DNA of 64,000 nt from Peribacillus acanthi. GTDB lineage: Bacteria > Bacillota > Bacilli > Bacillales > DSM-1321. Location: NCBI RefSeq assembly GCF_003073175.1, contig NZ_QBBX01000008.1, positions 531 to 64,530 of the forward strand, in the 5' to 3' direction. The translations under genes and the position numbers were made by a program. Numbering within the stretch: the stretch's first letter is position 1; each line of letters opens with the position of its first letter. The notes beneath the pieces were generated by a model. That model saw nothing but the letters and a program-made list of their open reading frames with translations. It made no database searches and was not told the origin of the DNA. Of this stretch, positions 61,169 to 64,000 are shown piece after piece.

Positions 61169-62416
61169 ATGCTGATGGAGTGGAAACATCAAATTCAATC
61201 ATATAATCAAAATATTAAGTGGATATTATTAGGAAACTTTTTTATTCAAATTGGCTTTGGGATATTTATGGTCATTTATAACTTTTATATAAGGACGTTG
61301 GGTTTTGAAGATGTAGTAAATGGAAAGGTCGTTTCCATGGGCTCGTTGGCAACCGCATTATTACTTGTTCCTGCTGGTCTTCTTGCAGATAAAAAAGGAA
61401 GAAAAAACATTCTAATCATCGGGCTAATATTAACGGGAATGTTTACTATTGCTCGTTCAATTGTCGAAACCGAATCAACCTTACTACTTTTCGCTTTTCT
61501 GGCTGGAGGAACTTCAGCATTCTTACAGGTTTCTATGATTCCAATTCTATCTGATAACTCGATACCGTCTCAGCGGATTCACTTATTCAGTATTCATTTT
61601 TCTCTAATGACCTTAGCAAATGTAATAGGCAATGTTTCTGGTGGATTTTTAACAGATCTATTTTTACAATTTTCATCAAACCTTCACTCTATCCGGGCTA
61701 CTTTACTTATTGGTAGTGTTATTTATTTATTGGCATTATGGCCATTAATGAAAATTAAAGAAGTAAAGGAAATAGGAAGCAAGGTTGAAGAAAACGTAAA
61801 GAAGGAAAAAAAAGCTCCCCTATACTTCATACTTTTATTTGCAGGATCACAATTGATAATAGGGATAGGAGCAGGGTTAGTAATCCCTTACCTAAACCTC
61901 TATTTTGCAGATCGCTTTCACGCGCCAAATTCAATCATTGGGATTATTATTTCACTTGGTCAAGCAGCCACTGCCATTGCGATGTTCATTGGTCCTGCTG
62001 TGGTCAAAAAGGTAGGTGAGGTAAAAGCTGTCGTTCTTTTACAATTACTCTCTTTACCGTTCTTGCTTATAACTGCTTATACAGAACATCTGGTAGTGGC
62101 TGCTATAGCATTTCTGTTCCGTCAAGCTCTTATGAACGCTGGTAACCCCATACAAATGTCTCTTATGATGTCGCTTGTTCCTGCAAATTCAAAGGGACTA
62201 GCTAGTTCAGCAAATCAAATGGCATTCAACTTGGGATGGGCATTTATGGGACCTGTATCCACTTCCATCGTCATGATCTATGGGGTATATTGGGGTTACG
62301 CTACTGTTTTTACCATCACATCTTTGATTTATTTAATGGGAACCTGTTATTTCTTCATAATCTGCAAAACAAAGCTTGGAATTAAGCAAGAAAAACCAGA
62401 AATATCCCATGTCTAG
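61169..62416 (+). CDS. MFS transporter
   Basis: 415 aa, twelve predicted spans with a charged central loop (EIGSKVEENVKKEKKAP). Motif A between spans 2 and 3 is GLLADKKGRKNIL; the C-terminal half has RQALMNAGNPIQMSLMMSLVPANSKGLASS, a feature of YfkF/YqgE-type drug or metabolite exporters. GAAGGGGCG precedes the ATG. Substrate unknown. It stands between yusE and yusD, which are closer neighbours in B. subtilis, so it may be an insertion into the conserved block. Confidence 0.85.
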   Translation: MLMEWKHQIQSYNQNIKWILLGNFFIQIGFGIFMVIYNFYIRTLGFEDVVNGKVVSMGSLATALLLVPAGLLADKKGRKNILIIGLILTGMFTIARSIVETESTLLLFAFLAGGTSAFLQVSMIPILSDNSIPSQRIHLFSIHFSLMTLANVIGNVSGGFLTDLFLQFSSNLHSIRATLLIGSVIYLLALWPLMKIKEVKEIGSKVEENVKKEKKAPLYFILLFAGSQLIIGIGAGLVIPYLNLYFADRFHAPNSIIGIIISLGQAATAIAMFIGPAVVKKVGEVKAVVLLQLLSLPFLLITAYTEHLVVAAIAFLFRQALMNAGNPIQMSLMMSLVPANSKGLASSANQMAFNLGWAFMGPVSTSIVMIYGVYWGYATVFTITSLIYLMGTCYFFIICKTKLGIKQEKPEISHV

Positions 62417-62607
62417 GTTAGCATTCCTCGACACTACTTGCTATTTCTCGGGAAATGTTATGTCTTATATTGTCGTTATTCCTAATTAGACCTATTGACT
62501 TGTCATATATTGATGGAAAAAATAGGCAATTTTTATGTCAGAAAAAAAGGAAATTGGAACATCCTTAGAGAAAATCTTATTCATGAGCTAATGAAGAGAG
62601 GGATAGG

Positions 62608-62943
62608 ATGGTCCAAATGATTCAGCAATTCTTACAAGAGTGTTCTGAAAGAAAACATATTTCACTGATGTTACCTGAAAAAGGACTTCAAGTGGAAATA
62701 CAAGCAAACCATTCATATATTCAGTTTTTCCTATCAAAAGAAAATATTTCTTTTAAGCCTAGCCAAGAGCACTACACAACCATTCATATAGAATGCGAAC
62801 CTGATATTATAGAGGATTGGTTGTTAGGCAAAAAAAAGTTCCAAGATTTTATACATATGAAGTCCATGAAAGTACGTGGCAACTTTAGGGATATTCTTCG
62901 GTTAGAGAGCATTGTCTTACTGGCAAAACCGTATATCTGTTAA
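62608..62943 (+). CDS. yusD: SCP2-like domain protein (YusD)
   Basis: 111 aa. A small SCP2-like fold with VEIQANHSYIQFFLSKENI and the C-terminal FIHMKSMKVRGNFRDILRLESIVLLA, as in YusD and in the sterol-carrier domains of acyl-CoA associated proteins. Could bind acyl-CoA or another lipid; function unknown. GAGAGGGATAGG precedes the ATG. Located between the MFS gene and the S-box, as yusD lies next to an S-box-controlled metNPQ operon in B. subtilis. Confidence 0.8.
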   Translation: MVQMIQQFLQECSERKHISLMLPEKGLQVEIQANHSYIQFFLSKENISFKPSQEHYTTIHIECEPDIIEDWLLGKKKFQDFIHMKSMKVRGNFRDILRLESIVLLAKPYIC

Positions 62944-63049
62944 TTTTATAATTTTCTAAAAATAAGTTGACGACTTATTTTAGCTGTGTTATATTTCCTT
63001 TTAACGAATAAAGAAACAAAAGATATTGTAATGAAATCTAAATAGTTGA

Positions 63050-63152
63050 ATCTTATCCAGAGTGGCGGAGGGACTGACCCGATGAAGCCCGGCAACCGGT
63101 ATGTGTACACGGTGCTAATTTCAGCAGGATATATAATCCTGAAAGATGAGAA
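63050..63152 (+). promoter_or_regulatory. SAM-I (S-box) riboswitch aptamer
   Basis: TCTTATCCAGAGTGGCGGAG, then GGACTGACCCGATGAAGCCC, GGCAACC and the closing GAAAGATGAGA show the invariant S-box core including the kink-turn and pseudoknot parts. Binds S-adenosylmethionine. It precedes the sulfhydrylase gene and turns it off when SAM is plentiful. Confidence 0.97.
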
Positions 63153-63197
63153 GAGCATTTTAAGAGTCTCTTCTTTGTGGAAGGGGCTTTTTTTCGT
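63153..63197 (+). terminator. Riboswitch-controlled terminator
   Basis: AGTCTCTTC / GAAGGGGCT stem (two G-T pairs) with a 6-base loop and seven T. The preceding AAGAG...GAGTCTCTT can pair alternatively, giving the antiterminator. Confidence 0.88.
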
Positions 63198-63267
63198 GCC
63201 TCTTCGCTTATACATTTACCTTCCCTCGCCATGTTCATCATGCCCGAGTTGGTTGAAATAAAATTGA

Positions 63268-64000
<733 letters not shown>

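Noticed and set aside
63046-63261. ORFs on both strands across 63046-63364
   Set aside because: They read through the S-box riboswitch, its terminator and the start of the sulfhydrylase gene.

Overview
The window is a stretch of low-GC chromosome from an endospore-forming member of the Bacillaceae (Bacillus sensu lato). The evidence is a GerA-type germinant receptor operon, a Spo0E-like phosphatase, YycC, YuzL and YhfH small proteins, strong GGAGG-type ribosome binding sites, an S-box riboswitch, and a long block that follows the Bacillus subtilis yus region (yusU/yusV, fadM, yuzL, fadN-fadA-fadE, yusI, gcvH, yusF, yusE, yusD). The species cannot be named from the sequence alone. No rRNA, tRNA, prophage or CRISPR array was seen.

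Layout. 0-1 kb: 3' part of an IS1182-type transposase, then one copy of a ~128-bp palindromic dispersed repeat. 1.4-9.1 kb: a surface and extracellular-protein region with an exosporium-like beta-jelly-roll protein, an intracellular subtilisin (IspA), a TapA-like/SipW/TasA biofilm-fibre operon, a thermolysin-type neutral protease and an NprR-type quorum-sensing regulator. 9.3-16.6 kb: an MFS exporter, a TAXI-TRAP transporter (binding protein, DUF1850, fused permease) and an Rrf2 regulator with a nitroreductase. 16.6-24.1 kb: flavodoxin-like reductase, TetR regulator, Spo0E-like protein, an NAD-type 6-phosphogluconate dehydrogenase, a three-gene amidohydrolase/acetyltransferase operon related to fused YhcX, and the CzcD/CzrA zinc efflux pair. 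24.1-34.9 kb: a decayed phosphotransferase gene behind a possible leader peptide, a beta-propeller lipoprotein, Nudix, epimerase, PhzF, BASS transporter, several small hypotheticals and a DEAD-box (DECD) helicase. 35.1-46.3 kb: a GntP permease with a cre site, the ger operon, an atypical SDR, the second copy of the palindromic repeat, a four-SH3 amidase, a RodA-type SEDS protein and a Gfo/Idh/MocA dehydrogenase. 46.3-51.5 kb: a Fur-controlled hydroxamate/citrate-type siderophore importer (yfiY | yfiZ-yfhA-yusV-fhuF-like-yusU). 51.9-64 kb: proline dehydrogenase, the FadR-controlled fatty-acid beta-oxidation genes, yusI, gcvH, yusF, yusE, an MFS transporter, yusD, and an S-box riboswitch ahead of O-acetylhomoserine sulfhydrylase, which runs off the window.

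Regulation can be read in several places: Fur boxes (47.36 and 47.44 kb), a perfect FadR palindrome (53.38 kb), a cre site (35.07 kb), twin Rrf2-type operators straddling a promoter (15.8 kb), a TetR autoregulatory palindrome (17.43 kb), and an ArsR/SmtB-type operator (22.8 kb). The points most worth a second look are the palindromic repeat whose two copies differ by compensatory changes, the split-YhcX operon, the twin Rrf2 operators, the double-lesion phosphotransferase pseudogene with its leader, and the NprR regulator that has no visible partner peptide gene. Start codons were moved inward from the longest open frame wherever a ribosome binding site or homologous N-terminus argued for it.
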